64,000 nucleotides of DNA from Akkermansiaceae bacterium UBA5020 (lineage in GTDB: Bacteria; Verrucomicrobiota; Verrucomicrobiia; Verrucomicrobiales; DEV007). The DNA is taken from positions 1 through 64,000 of the forward strand of contig DGXY01000001.1 of the NCBI GenBank assembly GCA_002396885.1. The letters are read 5' to 3'. Position numbers and translations under genes: made by a program. The notes under the pieces are model-generated. The model did not search any database. It saw only the letters and a list, made by a program, of their open reading frames with translations, and was not told the DNA's origin. Shown one piece after another: positions 9,148 to 19,806 of the stretch (its first letter is position 1; every line of letters begins with the position of its first letter).

Positions 9148-9807
9148 TCATTTCCGCAGCACGTGGCAATTGTAGCCGCCGGGGTTTTTGACGAGATAGT
9201 CCTGGTGGTAGGCCTCGGCGGAGTAAAAGACCGAGGCGGCGGAGATCTCCGTCACGATCGGTTTCTTGAAGTTGCCCGCTTGCTCCGTTTTGACCCGTTC
9301 CGCGATCTCTTTCTGCGCTTCGCTGGCGTAGAAAATCGCCGAGCGATACTGGGTGCCGACATCATTGTGTTGACGGTTCAGAGTGGTCGGGTCATGGAGC
9401 CGGAAGAAGAAATCGAGGATGGTCGCGTAGTCCACTTGCGCGGGATCGTAGACCACCTCGATCGCCTCGGCATGACCGGTCCGTCCGGTGCAGACTTCCT
9501 CGTAGGTCGGGTTCGCGGTGGTGCCGCCCGTGTAGCCCACCGTGGTATTCACGACTCCGGGGATCTTGCGGAAGATCTCCTCCACTCCCCAGAAGCAACC
9601 CGCGGCCACAAGGGCGGTTTCGTGTTTCGTATCTCCGGTCTGGCTTGCGTCCGGTTTGGTTGGGGCGGGTGTCTTGGATTCGCTCATTTTCGACGATTGG
9701 GGGGTGGAAGCAGTTTCAACGGAGGTCTGCTCCTTGCAAGCAGTCAGGAAGAGGGCGGCGGCGAACAGGCCTGCCGCGGTGAGGCCGGGGAGTGGGAACA
9801 ATCTCAT
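9148..9807 (-). CDS. msrA: Lipoprotein peptide-methionine (S)-S-oxide reductase
   Basis: 219 residues from the ATG at 9807. The N-terminus carries a lipobox (LFLTAC) so the enzyme is expected to be membrane anchored outside the cytoplasm. After a 50-residue Ser/Thr/Pro/Lys linker comes the MsrA domain, with the catalytic GCFWG motif, VGYTGG, GHAEAIEVVYDP, DPTTLNRQHNDVGTQYRSAIF and a C-terminal AEAYHQDYL. It reduces methionine-S-sulfoxide. A Cys near the C-terminus (GYNCHVLRK) may be the resolving cysteine. It pairs functionally with the exported MsrB encoded at 5578-6225. Confidence 0.95.
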   Translation of the reverse strand: MRLFPLPGLTAAGLFAAALFLTACKEQTSVETASTPQSSKMSESKTPAPTKPDASQTGDTKHETALVAAGCFWGVEEIFRKIPGVVNTTVGYTGGTTANPTYEEVCTGRTGHAEAIEVVYDPAQVDYATILDFFFRLHDPTTLNRQHNDVGTQYRSAIFYASEAQKEIAERVKTEQAGNFKKPIVTEISAASVFYSAEAYHQDYLVKNPGGYNCHVLRK

Positions 9808-9953
9808 GATGGTAGGTAGCGATTCATAACAAAACCTTACAGGACATGTTCGCACGGCGGAGGGCAAGATCTATCGGAGGGTTCCGTTACATCCTTCCAC
9901 CAGCGGGCCTCTGTCCGTCGGAATCGAGGGCGCTAGCCGAAGCAACTCCCAGA

Positions 9954-10130
9954 TCACCTCGCCCCGGCACGCTTCTTCGGCCGATAGGTCAAACCTGTCA
10001 TCGTCAACAAGGGGAGAAGATGAACCGTTCCGTCATCTTCGTAGACGATCGCGACCGTCGCGTTCTTCGGCGGTAGGGAAATGTAGTCGGGATGCGGCAC
10101 CGGGTAGCTGCGACCATCGGCAAGGTTCAC
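9954..10130 (-). CDS. 58-residue small protein coupled to the DUF1501 gene
   Basis: A frame of 59 codons from a GTG (10128-10130) to TGA (9954-9956). The GTG overlaps the TGA stop of the DUF1501 gene (GTGA overlap), the usual sign of translational coupling. The product begins [20 protein letters not shown] and contains [17 protein letters not shown], a hydrophilic-then-hydrophobic pattern that resembles a small family of unnamed bacterial proteins with a 'DGR..xVPHPDxI' start. Function unknown. The residue pattern looks genuine rather than random, but a shortened or decayed longer gene cannot be excluded. Confidence 0.6.
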   Translation of the reverse strand: MNLADGRSYPVPHPDYISLPPKNATVAIVYEDDGTVHLLPLLTMTGLTYRPKKRAGAR

Positions 10131-11596
10131 GCAAACAGCTTCTCCACCATCTCACCCTTCACCAATTCTCTCGGCTGGTTGAGGTGGTTGTAGACGATGG
10201 ACTGGGGGTCGATCCCCATGGTGTGGTAGATCGTGGCGAGAATCTCGGTCGGGTGGATCGGGTCTTCGGCGGGGGCCGAACCGGTCTTGTCCGACTTGCC
10301 GTGGACGTGGCCGCGCTTGATCCCGGCTCCGCCGATGATCGAGGTGTAGCAGTAGGGCCAGTGGTCGCGCCCGTCGGCGCTGTTGTTGTTGCCGCTCGTG
10401 GAGACGCCCATCTCGGGGCTGCGTCCGAATTCACCGATGGCGACAACGAGAGTCTCGTCGAGGAGCCCGCGCTGGTCGAGATCGTCGAAGAGGGCGGAAA
10501 GGCCCTGGTCGAGCATGGGGGCGGATTGGTCCTTCATCCGCTTGGGCAGGCCGACGTGGTGGTCCCAACTATGGTTGTCGCTGTTCGCGACCTTGGGCCA
10601 GATCACCTCGACCACCTTGGTGCCGGCCTCGACGAGGCGGCGGGCGAGGAGGCAGCTCTGTCCGAAGGTGTTGCGACCGTAGCGTTCGCGCAGTTTGTCA
10701 TCCTCGGCGTCGAGGTTGAAGGCGTCGCGGGCGCGGCCCGAGACGATCAGGTTGAGGGCCTTGTTGTAGTATTCGTCGAGATTGTAACCCTCGACCGCTT
10801 TCTCGATCACCGGCATCTGAGCGGTGAGGGCGTCACGAAGTTTGGCGCGGCGCTGGAGGCGGAGCGAAAAGACGTCAGGACGGAGCTGGAGGTCGTCGAC
10901 CCGGATCTGCGTCATCTTCGACATGTCCATGTCGTCGCCGTCAGGGAAGAGGTAGTAGGGATCGTAGGCCTTGCCGAGGAAGCCGGCGGTGCCACCTTTG
11001 TTGATGACGTTCGACTCTTGAAGAGGACGGGGCATCACGACGAAGGGGAGCATGGGCTCGTCAGTCGGCTTCATCCGGATGATGTTCGATCCGAAGTTGG
11101 GGAAGTCCTTCGGCGAAGGCGGTTCGAGCTGGCCGGAGGGACTCACCTTGTCGGTGGTGTAGCCGGTCATGATCTGGTAGATCGCGGCGGTGTGGTTGAA
11201 GAGCCCGTTCGGCGTGTAGCTCATCGAGCGAACCGTCGTGTATTTGTTCGCGGACTTGGCAAGGTTCGGGAGCAGCTCGGTGTATTGGAGACCGTCGACG
11301 GAGGTGTTGATCGGCTTGAAGATCGACTTCACGTTCGACGGCGCATCCGGCTTCGGATCGAAGAGATCGATGTGGCTCGGTCCGCCCTGGAGGTAAACCA
11401 TGATGACCGACTTGGCCTTGCCCCAGCCCGGTCGACCGGCGAGAGCGGAAGCGGCGCTGGCGTTCTGCACGGCGAGGATGTTGTTCAGCGTCATCCCCAG
11501 CATGCCCGCTCCGCCGATTCGCAGGAAGTCGCGGCGTCCGGGTTTGAGGTGGGAGTCGCAGAGGTCCTTGGCGATTTCTCCGGGGAGTCTGATCAT
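10127..11596 (-). CDS. DUF1501 family Tat-exported protein
   Basis: 489 residues. The N-terminus has a twin-arginine signal ([16 protein letters not shown], about residues 21-36). The rest is the DUF1501 fold, related to the alkaline phosphatase/sulfatase superfamily: [23 protein letters not shown], then [41 protein letters not shown] and [18 protein letters not shown] bacteria encode many pairs of a DUF1501 protein and a DUF1549/DUF1553 cytochrome protein, and such a partner lies 66 bases upstream here. Substrate unknown; carbohydrate or sulfated glycan use is often proposed for these pairs but is not shown by the sequence. Confidence 0.9.
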   Translation of the reverse strand: MIRLPGEIAKDLCDSHLKPGRRDFLRIGGAGMLGMTLNNILAVQNASAASALAGRPGWGKAKSVIMVYLQGGPSHIDLFDPKPDAPSNVKSIFKPINTSVDGLQYTELLPNLAKSANKYTTVRSMSYTPNGLFNHTAAIYQIMTGYTTDKVSPSGQLEPPSPKDFPNFGSNIIRMKPTDEPMLPFVVMPRPLQESNVINKGGTAGFLGKAYDPYYLFPDGDDMDMSKMTQIRVDDLQLRPDVFSLRLQRRAKLRDALTAQMPVIEKAVEGYNLDEYYNKALNLIVSGRARDAFNLDAEDDKLRERYGRNTFGQSCLLARRLVEAGTKVVEVIWPKVANSDNHSWDHHVGLPKRMKDQSAPMLDQGLSALFDDLDQRGLLDETLVVAIGEFGRSPEMGVSTSGNNNSADGRDHWPYCYTSIIGGAGIKRGHVHGKSDKTGSAPAEDPIHPTEILATIYHTMGIDPQSIVYNHLNQPRELVKGEMVEKLFA

Positions 11597-11661
11597 GGCT
11601 GGATGCTGGTTGGAGTGTTGGAGTAGGGGAGCGGGGGAGTGATGGGGCGAAGGAATCGGGT

Positions 11662-14600
11662 TTACCGATTAAACAAAAACGAGGAGCTGTTGACAAGCGC
11701 CCAGGCGAGATCCTGCGAGGCGGTGAGGCGGCGGTTGGCGGCTTGTTGGGTGGAGTAATCCATGTTCTGGCGCAGCTCGACGAGCTTGGGATCTTCCTTG
11801 ATGGGCAGCTCGGCCGTCTTTACCGCAGCCTCGAGGGCGACGAGTTTGGTGTCGGCGGGGAGGGGCTTCTTCTCGCTGGAGAGCTTGTAGGAAAGCGCAT
11901 GGCGGTCTTTGCTGCGGTTTTGGAAGAAGGCGGCGAGGGCGGCTTTGGATTCCGCGCTGCGCTGGTTCGGTTCGGTCTGCAGCATCACCGCAATATCGGA
12001 GGGCATTCCGGCCTCGAGCGGCGCAGCGGCGTTCGTCGCCCAGACCTTGAATTTCCCGAGCGGATATTCGCCGCCCGCATACTGGCATTGGATCGTCAAG
12101 GTGAGGGTTCCGCCCTTGGCGTCGGTGGCGAGGGGTTTCTCGAATTGGTAGCGCGCCCAATTCGGCTGGCGTTCGTTGCCACCGACGGCCCAGCCCTTCA
12201 CATCTCGTCCTGCCTGACCATTGATCGAATTTTTCACATCAAAGCCCTCCTGATTGAAGTCGGTCTTTGCATCGTTGAACTTCAGCAACATCGGCTTTTT
12301 GGCATTACCGCCGGTGGCTACATAGGCGGCGTTGAATCCGCTGACGACGAAGTTGCCGGTGGCGCCAAGTCCGGGGCCGTAGCCGGGGAGGCGTTCATCA
12401 GTGAGTGCCTCGAGTTGGAGGCCGGAGAGCGTGGTCGCGGCTTTCACCGGAATAGTCACGGTGTAGACGACATTCTTCGGCGCACCGCTGGCGAGAATCG
12501 ATCCATCGGGCTCGACCGCGAGGGTGATGCCGCTCTGCGGATTGGCCGTCGCAGCGGAGGGAGTCAGGGAAGTCCAGCGCGTCCAGAAGGAAGCGAGGGT
12601 GAGGCCCTTTTCCCACTCTGTGATTTTGGCTGGAACGGCTGCATCGAAATCAGCGAGAGCCTTCGTCGCGGCGGCGAGGCGCGCTTTCTGTTCGCCTTCG
12701 GCCTTCGCCTTGAGGGCGGCGGCTTCGGGCTGGTAGGCGGCGAGTTCGGTCGAGGCTTTGGCGATGGCTTGGAGACGGGTGATCTCGCGTCCGCTCTTCA
12801 CCGGCACCCAGTCGGCCTCGGCCGTGGCGACCTTGGCGGTGAGGACCTGGTGATCGGAGTCGATGTCCTTCATCACCGAAATGGCCGCGTCGATCTCGGC
12901 GGCGCTGGGGGCGCGGGAGAGGATGCGGTAGTAGATCTCCTCGACGAGTTTGCGATCATCGGGCTGGGTCGCGACGAGGTGGGCGAGCTGGCTGTCCTTC
13001 GCCCCGATCGCATCGGCGATGGCGGGCCCTGACAAAAACGCCATGATCGCACTCATTTGCAGCTCGGAGGAGCGCTCGCATTCGCACGCACTCTCGCGGA
13101 CGGGGCGTCCGAGGTTGGCGAGGAAGCCGCTCTTGAGGTCGAGCTTGGCATCGGGGAGCTGGCTCGCGCGCACCCCGCGACCGGCTCCGGGAATGTCCGA
13201 GACGACGCCGGTCACGAAGTGGACCGCATCGTAGAGCACCTCGGCGGGGAGGCGACGGGCCTTGGCGCGGGAGAAATTGATTTCGTCCCCGGCGTTCCAG
13301 TCGTTCGTGGCGATGGAGAGCTGATAGGTGCGCGATTTGCAGATCTCGGCGGTGAGGGCCCGGATGTTGAAGCCAGACTTCACGAACTGCGCCGAAAGGT
13401 AATCGAGGAGCTGCGGGTTGGTCGGTGGATTGCCGGCACGGATGTCGTCGAGGGGTTCGATGATGCCGGTGCCGAGGAGGTAACCCCAGACGCGGTTCGC
13501 GTAGCTCGTGGCGAAGTAAGGATTATCGGCCGAGACGACCCAAGCCGCGAATTGCTCGCGTCGTGTCGGTTTGTCAGGCTGGGCGAAGGCGACCTTGGCG
13601 AGGTCGGCCTGGTAGGGGAATTCGGGCGCGGTGACCGCTCCGGTGCGGTCGTGCTTCAAATCGCCCTCGGGTTTATCAGCGATGACCTCATAAAGCGGCT
13701 TGGCACCCTCGACGGCGGAGCCGCCGATGTTCTGGCTCGGGGCGTTTTTGCCGTCGCGATTGAGCCCGACCTGCGCGAAGTAGGCGGCGGTCTCGTAGTA
13801 TTGATCTTGCGTCCAGCGCTCGAAGGGGTGGTCGTGGCACTTGTTGCAGTTGAAACGTGTCGCGAGGAAGAGGTGGGTCGTGTTTTCGACGATCTCGGCG
13901 GGCTCGCGGAGGATCTTGTAATAACTCGCGGCGGGATTCTCCTTGTTCGAGCCGCTGGCGGTCAGGATCTGGTAGGCGAACTGATCGTAGGGCGCGTTCG
14001 TCTCGATCTGCTTGCGGATCCAGTCGCGGTAGAGTCGAGTGCCTTCGTCCCCGAGGAACTTGGAGTTCACCTGGAGCATGTCGCTCCACTTGTTCGTCCA
14101 GTGATCGGTGTATTCGGGCGTCTTGATCAGTTCATCGACGAGGGCGTCGCGCTTCACCCGGGTGGGGCGGTCGTCGGCGAGGAAGGTCTTGACCTTGTCG
14201 GCTGCCGGAGGCAAACCGGTCAGGTCGAGATGGACGCGGCGGACGAATTCCTCGTCGGTGCAGAGTTCGCTCGGCTGGAGTTTCATGCGTTCCCATTTCG
14301 CGGCGACGAGATTGTCGATCTCGCCCCAGCTCTCGGGGGCTTTCCAGGTGAAGCCCTTGCGGTCGCCCATCACCGTCAGGGTGGTGGCGGCATAGGCGCC
14401 TTCGTAGCGGGCGAGGATGGGGGCCTCGCCGCGGCGGACGGTGTGGAGCAGGCCGAACTCGTCGTGCTCGGCGACCTCGGTGTTGCCGGATTCAAGGTAG
14501 GACTCGAGGGTGACGTCGCGCGTCTTGCCATCGGTGTAGCGGGCGACGACGCGGAACTGCTGGCGACCGCCGAGATTCTGGATGACGGGATTTTTCGGGA

Positions 14601-16806
14601 AGAGTTCGATCGAGGCGACCTTCGCGGCCTTAGTATCGAGCTTTGCCCCCGAAGCGATCCACTCGCGGATGACGTGGTAATAGCGCGAGTCGTGATCGGT
14701 CAGCATGCCTGCCTCGTGGGGAACGGCACCGGTCGCCTTGAGCAGCATCAGCGAATCATCGGGCGAGGCGAAATTGACGCGGCGGGCGGTGTGGTCGTCG
14801 GAGAATCCGCGGACGTCGTAGATGGGATCGTAGCCGCGGAGGCTGAGCTTGAAGCCGCCCTTGCCATCCTTCGCGCCGTGACAAGTGCCCATGTTGCAGC
14901 CGAGACGGGTGATGACGGGATTCACATCCTGCACGAAGTCGAGCTTGGCCGCGGTCGCGGCGGGGGCATACTTCACTGGAGCGGTCGCGTTTTTGTCGCC
15001 AAGGGCCGCGACGAGCGAGCCTTCTCCCACGCTGGCGGGACGGACGACGCCACGGTCTGAGACGGTCGCGGCGGGGCCGTTGACGCTCCATTTCACAAAG
15101 CCGGTGACGTCGGCGGTGGTGCCGTCGTCGAGGGTCGCGGTGGCGAGGACCTGGGCGTAGCGGGCCGCAGAGTCGAAGGCCAGATCGGACGGGGTGAGGG
15201 CGATCGAGGTGACGGTGCGTCCTTCGGGGAGGCTGCCGACGGTCTCGTGGTGTTTCGCTTTTTTGCGGTCGGTCAGGGTCGGATCGGGCTTCACCTCGGG
15301 CAGGGCCGCGTCGATCGCGATGGGGGCGAAGGTCTTCTTCTCGGCGAGGGTCTTTGCATCGAGGAGACGGATTTTGCCATCGGCACCGCCGGTCGCGATG
15401 GTCTTGCCATCGGGTGCAAAGGCCACCGAATACATCGCCGCCGGCACGTCGAGACCCTTGAGAAGCTCGGCCCCTCGGGTGTAGAACTCATCGAGGACCG
15501 GATCGACCTTGCCCTCGGAATCGGGGGCGCGCTGCACCGTTTCAAAAAGCTTCTTCAGCTCGGGAGTGATCGTCGCGTCATACTCCGATTTAAAAAGATG
15601 GATCTGCCCGGTCGCGTCGAGACTGGAGACGGCGGCAAAGGTCTTGCCATCGGGAGCAAAGGCGGCGTCCCAGATGCGCCCCTTCATTGCCGGGTATTTG
15701 CGGATGAGGTTGGCGTTGTCGCCGATCTTGCGGACGGTCTCGCGTTTGGTGCGGTAGATCTGTGGCACCCCGTCCGATCCGCCGACGAGGATGTGATCCT
15801 GAGAGGGGTGGCGGTCGATCGTGTTGAGGCCGCCGGCGAGGGCGCCGGGGGTGATCGAAGTGAGGTTGTCGATGAAGCGCTCGGTCGCGGTCTCGGTGAG
15901 TTTCGCGGTCATGTCGCGGCCGACGGAGACGAGGTGATCGCCCTTCACCGACCAATCGGTGTCGAGGACCCAGTCGTTGTGGCTGCCCATGAAGAGGACC
16001 TGCTCGCCGTTCGCCGCCTTGATCGCCCGGACCGTGTTGTCGGGCAGGCCGAAAGCGACGAGGGTGCCGTCGGGCGACCAGCTCGCGCCGTAGGCGGTGT
16101 CGAATCCGACGATCTTTGAAAGGATCAGCTCGACTTTCTCGAGATCCCAGACCTGAATCTCGCCCATGCGTCCGGGGAGACCACCGGCCACGGCGAGTTT
16201 CTTCCCATCCGGCGAGAAACGCACCGACTGGATGCGCTCGGAGAGCCCGACGAGCCGCTTCACCAAGCCCGAGCCGTCGGCTTTGTGAACGAGGATCTCG
16301 TGGAATCCGGCGACGGCGAGAAGGCTGCCGTCGGGCGAGTAGTCGAGCGAATTCACCACCGGCGGCACGGCGTAGCGGGGCGGATTCGCCATCGTGTATT
16401 GCTGGCGCGCGTTTTCCGGGGTGTCGTCTTTCGCGCCCTGCTCGACCCATTTCGTCACGAGGGAAACTTCGTAGGGCGTGAGCGGCTCCTCTTTGGGAGG
16501 CATTTCCGCACGTTTCTCACCCTCTGCGGGGACGACGAGCTGGAGGAGGTGGCTCTCGGCGGGTTTGCCCGGCACGATCGCCGCGCCGCTCTCACCCCCT
16601 TTGATGAGCGCGGCGACCTCGGTCATGATGTAATCGGCCTTGGACTTCGACGGCTGATGGCAGCCCTGGCATTTCGCCTGAAAGACCGGGCGGATGTGCT
16701 TGTAGTAACTCACCGGATCGGGCAGGGCTTCGGTCTTCTCCGCCCCGATCAGGGCGGTGGAAAAGGAGAGGGCGGCCAGGGCGAGGGAGGCGTGGCAGGA
16801 GCGCAT
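11662..16806 (-). CDS. Giant exported PSCyt1/WD40/DUF1549/DUF1553 cytochrome protein
   Basis: 1714 residues from the ATG at 16806, which opens a signal peptide ([21 protein letters not shown]); a longer frame to 16932 lacks one. Order of parts: planctomycete-type cytochrome domain with CQGCH at residues 46-50, WD40-like propeller at about 150-500, bacterial Ig-like segment near 530-620, a CNMGTCHG motif near 638, a second Ig-like segment, DUF1549 at about 830-1010 (begins [12 protein letters not shown]), DUF1553 at about 1080-1290 (begins [20 protein letters not shown]) and a C-terminal extension with a helical Ala/Lys/Glu part. It is periplasmic or surface exposed and probably a redox enzyme, substrate unknown. 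Operon partner of the DUF1501 gene. Confidence 0.9.
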   Translation of the reverse strand: MRSCHASLALAALSFSTALIGAEKTEALPDPVSYYKHIRPVFQAKCQGCHQPSKSKADYIMTEVAALIKGGESGAAIVPGKPAESHLLQLVVPAEGEKRAEMPPKEEPLTPYEVSLVTKWVEQGAKDDTPENARQQYTMANPPRYAVPPVVNSLDYSPDGSLLAVAGFHEILVHKADGSGLVKRLVGLSERIQSVRFSPDGKKLAVAGGLPGRMGEIQVWDLEKVELILSKIVGFDTAYGASWSPDGTLVAFGLPDNTVRAIKAANGEQVLFMGSHNDWVLDTDWSVKGDHLVSVGRDMTAKLTETATERFIDNLTSITPGALAGGLNTIDRHPSQDHILVGGSDGVPQIYRTKRETVRKIGDNANLIRKYPAMKGRIWDAAFAPDGKTFAAVSSLDATGQIHLFKSEYDATITPELKKLFETVQRAPDSEGKVDPVLDEFYTRGAELLKGLDVPAAMYSVAFAPDGKTIATGGADGKIRLLDAKTLAEKKTFAPIAIDAALPEVKPDPTLTDRKKAKHHETVGSLPEGRTVTSIALTPSDLAFDSAARYAQVLATATLDDGTTADVTGFVKWSVNGPAATVSDRGVVRPASVGEGSLVAALGDKNATAPVKYAPAATAAKLDFVQDVNPVITRLGCNMGTCHGAKDGKGGFKLSLRGYDPIYDVRGFSDDHTARRVNFASPDDSLMLLKATGAVPHEAGMLTDHDSRYYHVIREWIASGAKLDTKAAKVASIELFPKNPVIQNLGGRQQFRVVARYTDGKTRDVTLESYLESGNTEVAEHDEFGLLHTVRRGEAPILARYEGAYAATTLTVMGDRKGFTWKAPESWGEIDNLVAAKWERMKLQPSELCTDEEFVRRVHLDLTGLPPAADKVKTFLADDRPTRVKRDALVDELIKTPEYTDHWTNKWSDMLQVNSKFLGDEGTRLYRDWIRKQIETNAPYDQFAYQILTASGSNKENPAASYYKILREPAEIVENTTHLFLATRFNCNKCHDHPFERWTQDQYYETAAYFAQVGLNRDGKNAPSQNIGGSAVEGAKPLYEVIADKPEGDLKHDRTGAVTAPEFPYQADLAKVAFAQPDKPTRREQFAAWVVSADNPYFATSYANRVWGYLLGTGIIEPLDDIRAGNPPTNPQLLDYLSAQFVKSGFNIRALTAEICKSRTYQLSIATNDWNAGDEINFSRAKARRLPAEVLYDAVHFVTGVVSDIPGAGRGVRASQLPDAKLDLKSGFLANLGRPVRESACECERSSELQMSAIMAFLSGPAIADAIGAKDSQLAHLVATQPDDRKLVEEIYYRILSRAPSAAEIDAAISVMKDIDSDHQVLTAKVATAEADWVPVKSGREITRLQAIAKASTELAAYQPEAAALKAKAEGEQKARLAAATKALADFDAAVPAKITEWEKGLTLASFWTRWTSLTPSAATANPQSGITLAVEPDGSILASGAPKNVVYTVTIPVKAATTLSGLQLEALTDERLPGYGPGLGATGNFVVSGFNAAYVATGGNAKKPMLLKFNDAKTDFNQEGFDVKNSINGQAGRDVKGWAVGGNERQPNWARYQFEKPLATDAKGGTLTLTIQCQYAGGEYPLGKFKVWATNAAAPLEAGMPSDIAVMLQTEPNQRSAESKAALAAFFQNRSKDRHALSYKLSSEKKPLPADTKLVALEAAVKTAELPIKEDPKLVELRQNMDYSTQQAANRRLTASQDLAWALVNSSSFLFNR

Positions 16807-17003
16807 GTTCGAGGCAGGGCAGGGGACGGGAGAGGGGGAAAGGCCCGTCTGGGTAGTGAGAGACCATAACGGATCGGTGACGCCTTGGGTATGACGCGTT
16901 TGCGGGGTGTAAGGGATCGCATCGAGGAGCACGATTCTTTTCGCGACCCTCGAAAATTGGTGTCATTGGCCGGACTTTGTCGTAGGGATCGGCGGAATCA
17001 CCG

Positions 17004-18311
17004 ATGTCATCGCCGCCCCCAGCCATGCCCTCTTTCCGCGAAGCGCTCCGCTTCTGGATCCGTCTCGGGCTCATCAGCTTTGGGGGACCCGCCGGCCAGA
17101 TCGCGATCCTGCACCGCGAACTGGTCGAGTCGAAACGTTGGATCTCCGAACGGCAGTTTCTCAACGGTCTGAACTTCTGTATGCTTCTGCCCGGCCCCGA
17201 GGCTCAGCAGCTCGCGACCTATCTGGGCTGGCGGCTCCACGGGGCGAAAGGAGGGATCGCCGCGGGTGTGCTCTTTGTGATCCCCTCGGTCTTCATTCTC
17301 TTTGCCCTGAGCTGGATCTACATGGCCGGGGGCGACCTGCCGTGGCTCGCCGCGATTTTCCACGGGCTCGTGGCCGCCGTCATCGCCGTGGTTTTCGAGG
17401 CCGTCCTCCGCATCGGGAGCAAGGCCTTGAGAAGTCCCTCGCTCTGGGTAATCGCCGCGCTTTCTTTCCGCGCGATTTATTTTCTCGGAATCTCCTTCCT
17501 GTGGATCATGCTCGCGGCCGCGCTGCTCGGCGCGATCGGGCACCGCATTTCCCCGGTCCAGTTTCCCGCCTCGAAGGGCCACGGCAAAGCGGGGGCGGAC
17601 AAAGAGCCCGCAGTCGTCCTTTTGCCTGAGCCACCCCCCGCGACGTGGCGTCGTCAGTTCGCCGTGCTCGCGCTCTGTCTGGGGCTCTGGTGGACGCCGG
17701 TCTTCGCGGTGGGGAGTTGGCTCGGCTGGCAGAGCACCCCGGCGCAACAGGGGATCTTTTTCAGCAAAGCCGCTTTGGTGACCTTCGGCGGGGCTTATGC
17801 TGTGCTGCCCTATGTCGCCCAGGAGGCCGTCGAGGAACATGGGTGGCTCGACCATCGGCAGATGATGGCCGGTCTTGCCCTCGCCGAGACCACCCCCGGG
17901 CCGCTCATCATGGTGCTGCAGTTCGTGGGCTTTGTCGGGAGCTGGCAACATCCCGGCACACTCAGTCCGGTCGGGGCCGCTCTCGTCGGATCTTTGCTCA
18001 CGACCTGGGTCACCTTCCTTCCTTGTTTTCTCTTCATCTTCCTCGGCGCCCCCTTTGTCGAGAAGATCCACGATCAGCCGCGGATCGGAGCCGCCCTCAC
18101 CGCGATCACTGCCGCGGTCGTCGGCGTCATTCTCAATCTCGGCGTGAAGTTTACCGAACACGCCCTTTGGCCGGAAGGCGGAGGGTTTGACACCTTCGTC
18201 GCCGGGCTCGCGGTCGCGGCTTTTGTTGCGTTGAAGGGATTCAAAGTGGGATTGATTCCCGTGATCGGAGGGTGCGCACTCGTGGGCCTGCTTGTGGGCT
18301 TGATCAGGTGA
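17004..18311 (+). CDS. chrA: Chromate efflux transporter, ChrA family
   Basis: 435 residues with two homologous CHR halves, the long form of the family. The first half (about residues 8-195) has FWIRLGLISFGGPAGQIAILHRELVE and LNFCMLLPGPEAQQLATYLGW (each a family signature); the second (about 235-430) repeats it as FFSKAALVTFGGAYAVLPYV and ALAETTPGPLIMVLQFVGFV. A charged cytoplasmic linker separates the halves. Around ten membrane helices. It exports chromate and possibly related oxyanions using the proton gradient. An alternative ATG at 17025 (MPSF) is possible. Divergent from the giant cytochrome gene. Confidence 0.92.
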   Translation: MSSPPPAMPSFREALRFWIRLGLISFGGPAGQIAILHRELVESKRWISERQFLNGLNFCMLLPGPEAQQLATYLGWRLHGAKGGIAAGVLFVIPSVFILFALSWIYMAGGDLPWLAAIFHGLVAAVIAVVFEAVLRIGSKALRSPSLWVIAALSFRAIYFLGISFLWIMLAAALLGAIGHRISPVQFPASKGHGKAGADKEPAVVLLPEPPPATWRRQFAVLALCLGLWWTPVFAVGSWLGWQSTPAQQGIFFSKAALVTFGGAYAVLPYVAQEAVEEHGWLDHRQMMAGLALAETTPGPLIMVLQFVGFVGSWQHPGTLSPVGAALVGSLLTTWVTFLPCFLFIFLGAPFVEKIHDQPRIGAALTAITAAVVGVILNLGVKFTEHALWPEGGGFDTFVAGLAVAAFVALKGFKVGLIPVIGGCALVGLLVGLIR

Positions 18312-18369
18312 GAAACGCGCCCTCGCCGCAGCCGCACCCCACGCCTTTGGCGCAGAAGCGCCTCGCCCC

Positions 18370-19299
18370 TCACTGGTCCTTTGGCACGATCGAGACGACA
18401 AGCGGGCGGTGATCGCTCGCTTTGTCCCAGTTTTCCCAATGATGGATGCGGCAGGCATCGCGGACGACCTCCTTTTCGAGGCCGTCACTGACGAGGGCGT
18501 AGTCGAAGCGCGAATAAGCATCGGCGAAGGACCAGTGGTGGGTCCAGCGGAAGCCGTAGGGGTCAGTGAGGCCCAGCGCGGTGAGATAACCTTTTCCTCC
18601 GAAGCCTCCCTGGAGCGTCTTGATCGGGGCCTCGGGACGGAGGTCGTTGAAATCGCCCATGACGAGGAGATTTGCCCCCGGTTCCTCTTCAAGGACGCCA
18701 TCGAGGTGCTGACGCGCGAGCCGGGCCTCGTTCAGTCGCATCAGGTTCTCGTCGCCCTCCGGGACCTCGCGTTTCGATTTCAGGTGGAGGACGAGACAAC
18801 GCAGGTGATACTGCGACGAGATCGCGATCTCCACATCGAGGACGCCGCGCTGGAAGGCGTGCTTCGTGCCGGCGAGGTCGTAGGTGTAGTCGTCGCGCGA
18901 ATGCCTCGCGACGATGGGGTAGCGGGAAAGCAGGGCCAAATTGCGGTTCCATCCCGCCGTGTCCCGGACCATCTCGGTGTGGGGAAGGTCGATCCCGACG
19001 GCTTTCAGGCGACTCTGGAGATCGGCGAGAAAGGTCTCGTCGCCCATTTCACAGACGCCGAGAATGTCAGGGCGGATCTCGGCGAGCCCCTCGATCACCG
19101 CCTTCACCTCGCTCTCGGGTTTCGGAGCGTCCGGGACGACCTCGTCATTGACGCGTCGCTCCATCGCAAGGTAGTTTTTAAGATTGTAAAACGACACCGT
19201 CACCGGGGCCGGATTCTCGCCGGACGCGGTCGCGAGGAACGAGGCAAAGAAAAAGACCGCCGGGGAAACCACGGCGGTCTTCAAAGCAATCGGAGCCAT
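18370..19299 (-). CDS. Exported endonuclease/exonuclease/phosphatase family protein
   Basis: 309 residues with an N-terminal signal peptide (VVSPAVFFFASFLATASGE). The EEP fold is recognisable by SFYNLKNYL near the start, the acidic residue in ILGVCEMGD, NLALLSRYPIV, LVLHLKSKRE, LLVMGDFNDLRPE (the DxN motif) and the final SDHRPLVVSI (SDH motif). These residues bind metal and cleave phosphodiester or phosphomonoester bonds in DNA, phospholipids or inositides; the substrate here cannot be named. It lies 26 bases downstream of tatA on the same strand and probably shares its transcript. Confidence 0.85.
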   Translation of the reverse strand: MAPIALKTAVVSPAVFFFASFLATASGENPAPVTVSFYNLKNYLAMERRVNDEVVPDAPKPESEVKAVIEGLAEIRPDILGVCEMGDETFLADLQSRLKAVGIDLPHTEMVRDTAGWNRNLALLSRYPIVARHSRDDYTYDLAGTKHAFQRGVLDVEIAISSQYHLRCLVLHLKSKREVPEGDENLMRLNEARLARQHLDGVLEEEPGANLLVMGDFNDLRPEAPIKTLQGGFGGKGYLTALGLTDPYGFRWTHHWSFADAYSRFDYALVSDGLEKEVVRDACRIHHWENWDKASDHRPLVVSIVPKDQ

Positions 19300-19325
19300 G
19301 GGAATCGGATCCGGTCAGGGAGGGG

Positions 19326-19580
19326 TCAGTCCTGGGAGTGGGAATCGGGAGTCTTCTCGCGTTCCTTGGGGGCGCGATCCCACTCCTTCTTGCCTTCTTC
19401 CTCACCCATGGTGATTTCACGTTCGAATTCGTGTTTGGCCTTTTTGAATTCGCCCATGCCCTTGCCGATACCCCGTGCGAGCTCGGGGATTTTCTTCGCG
19501 CCAAAGAGGAGAAGCACGATCAGGAAGATCACGATCATCTCCTGCATGCCCAAACCAAAACCAAGGTAAAATCTTTCCAT
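19326..19580 (-). CDS. tatA: Twin-arginine translocase subunit TatA/TatE
   Basis: 84 residues from the ATG at 19580, chosen because it places the single membrane helix ([20 protein letters not shown]) at residues 12-31, as in TatA. The helix is followed by the hinge [20 protein letters not shown] and an amphipathic helix, then a charged tail. TatA oligomers form the pore for folded Tat substrates; at least one substrate, the DUF1501 protein, is encoded in this window. A longer frame to 19715 has no family resemblance. No tatB or tatC is seen nearby. Confidence 0.93.
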   Translation of the reverse strand: MERFYLGFGLGMQEMIVIFLIVLLLFGAKKIPELARGIGKGMGEFKKAKHEFEREITMGEEEGKKEWDRAPKEREKTPDSHSQD

Positions 19581-19806
19581 GACGGAGCGTAGGGCTGGCC
19601 CCGAGGCGATGCAAAAGGTATTTCCCGACATCTTCGCGTGGCGCGATCGCGCCCCCGTCAAAGAGGCGATTTTTGTCGAAACCGCCCGTCTCCGCTGGGG
19701 CAATTCTTGTGCCATATTCTGCGGTTCTGTCCCGGAGAGAGGGAAGCGGCGTAAGCAATGCTAGGTTGACATTCGCTCTCCTGCTCCTTCAGTTCCTAAT
19801 CGTGTC

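Noticed and set aside
13057..15060. 667-codon plus-strand frame inside the giant cytochrome gene
   Set aside because: Mirror frame of a GC-rich gene. The minus-strand protein has clear CxxCH, WD40, DUF1549 and DUF1553 features, so this is a shadow.
17007..18701. 564-codon minus-strand frame opposite chrA
   Set aside because: Charged low-complexity shadow; chrA has two well-conserved CHR halves.
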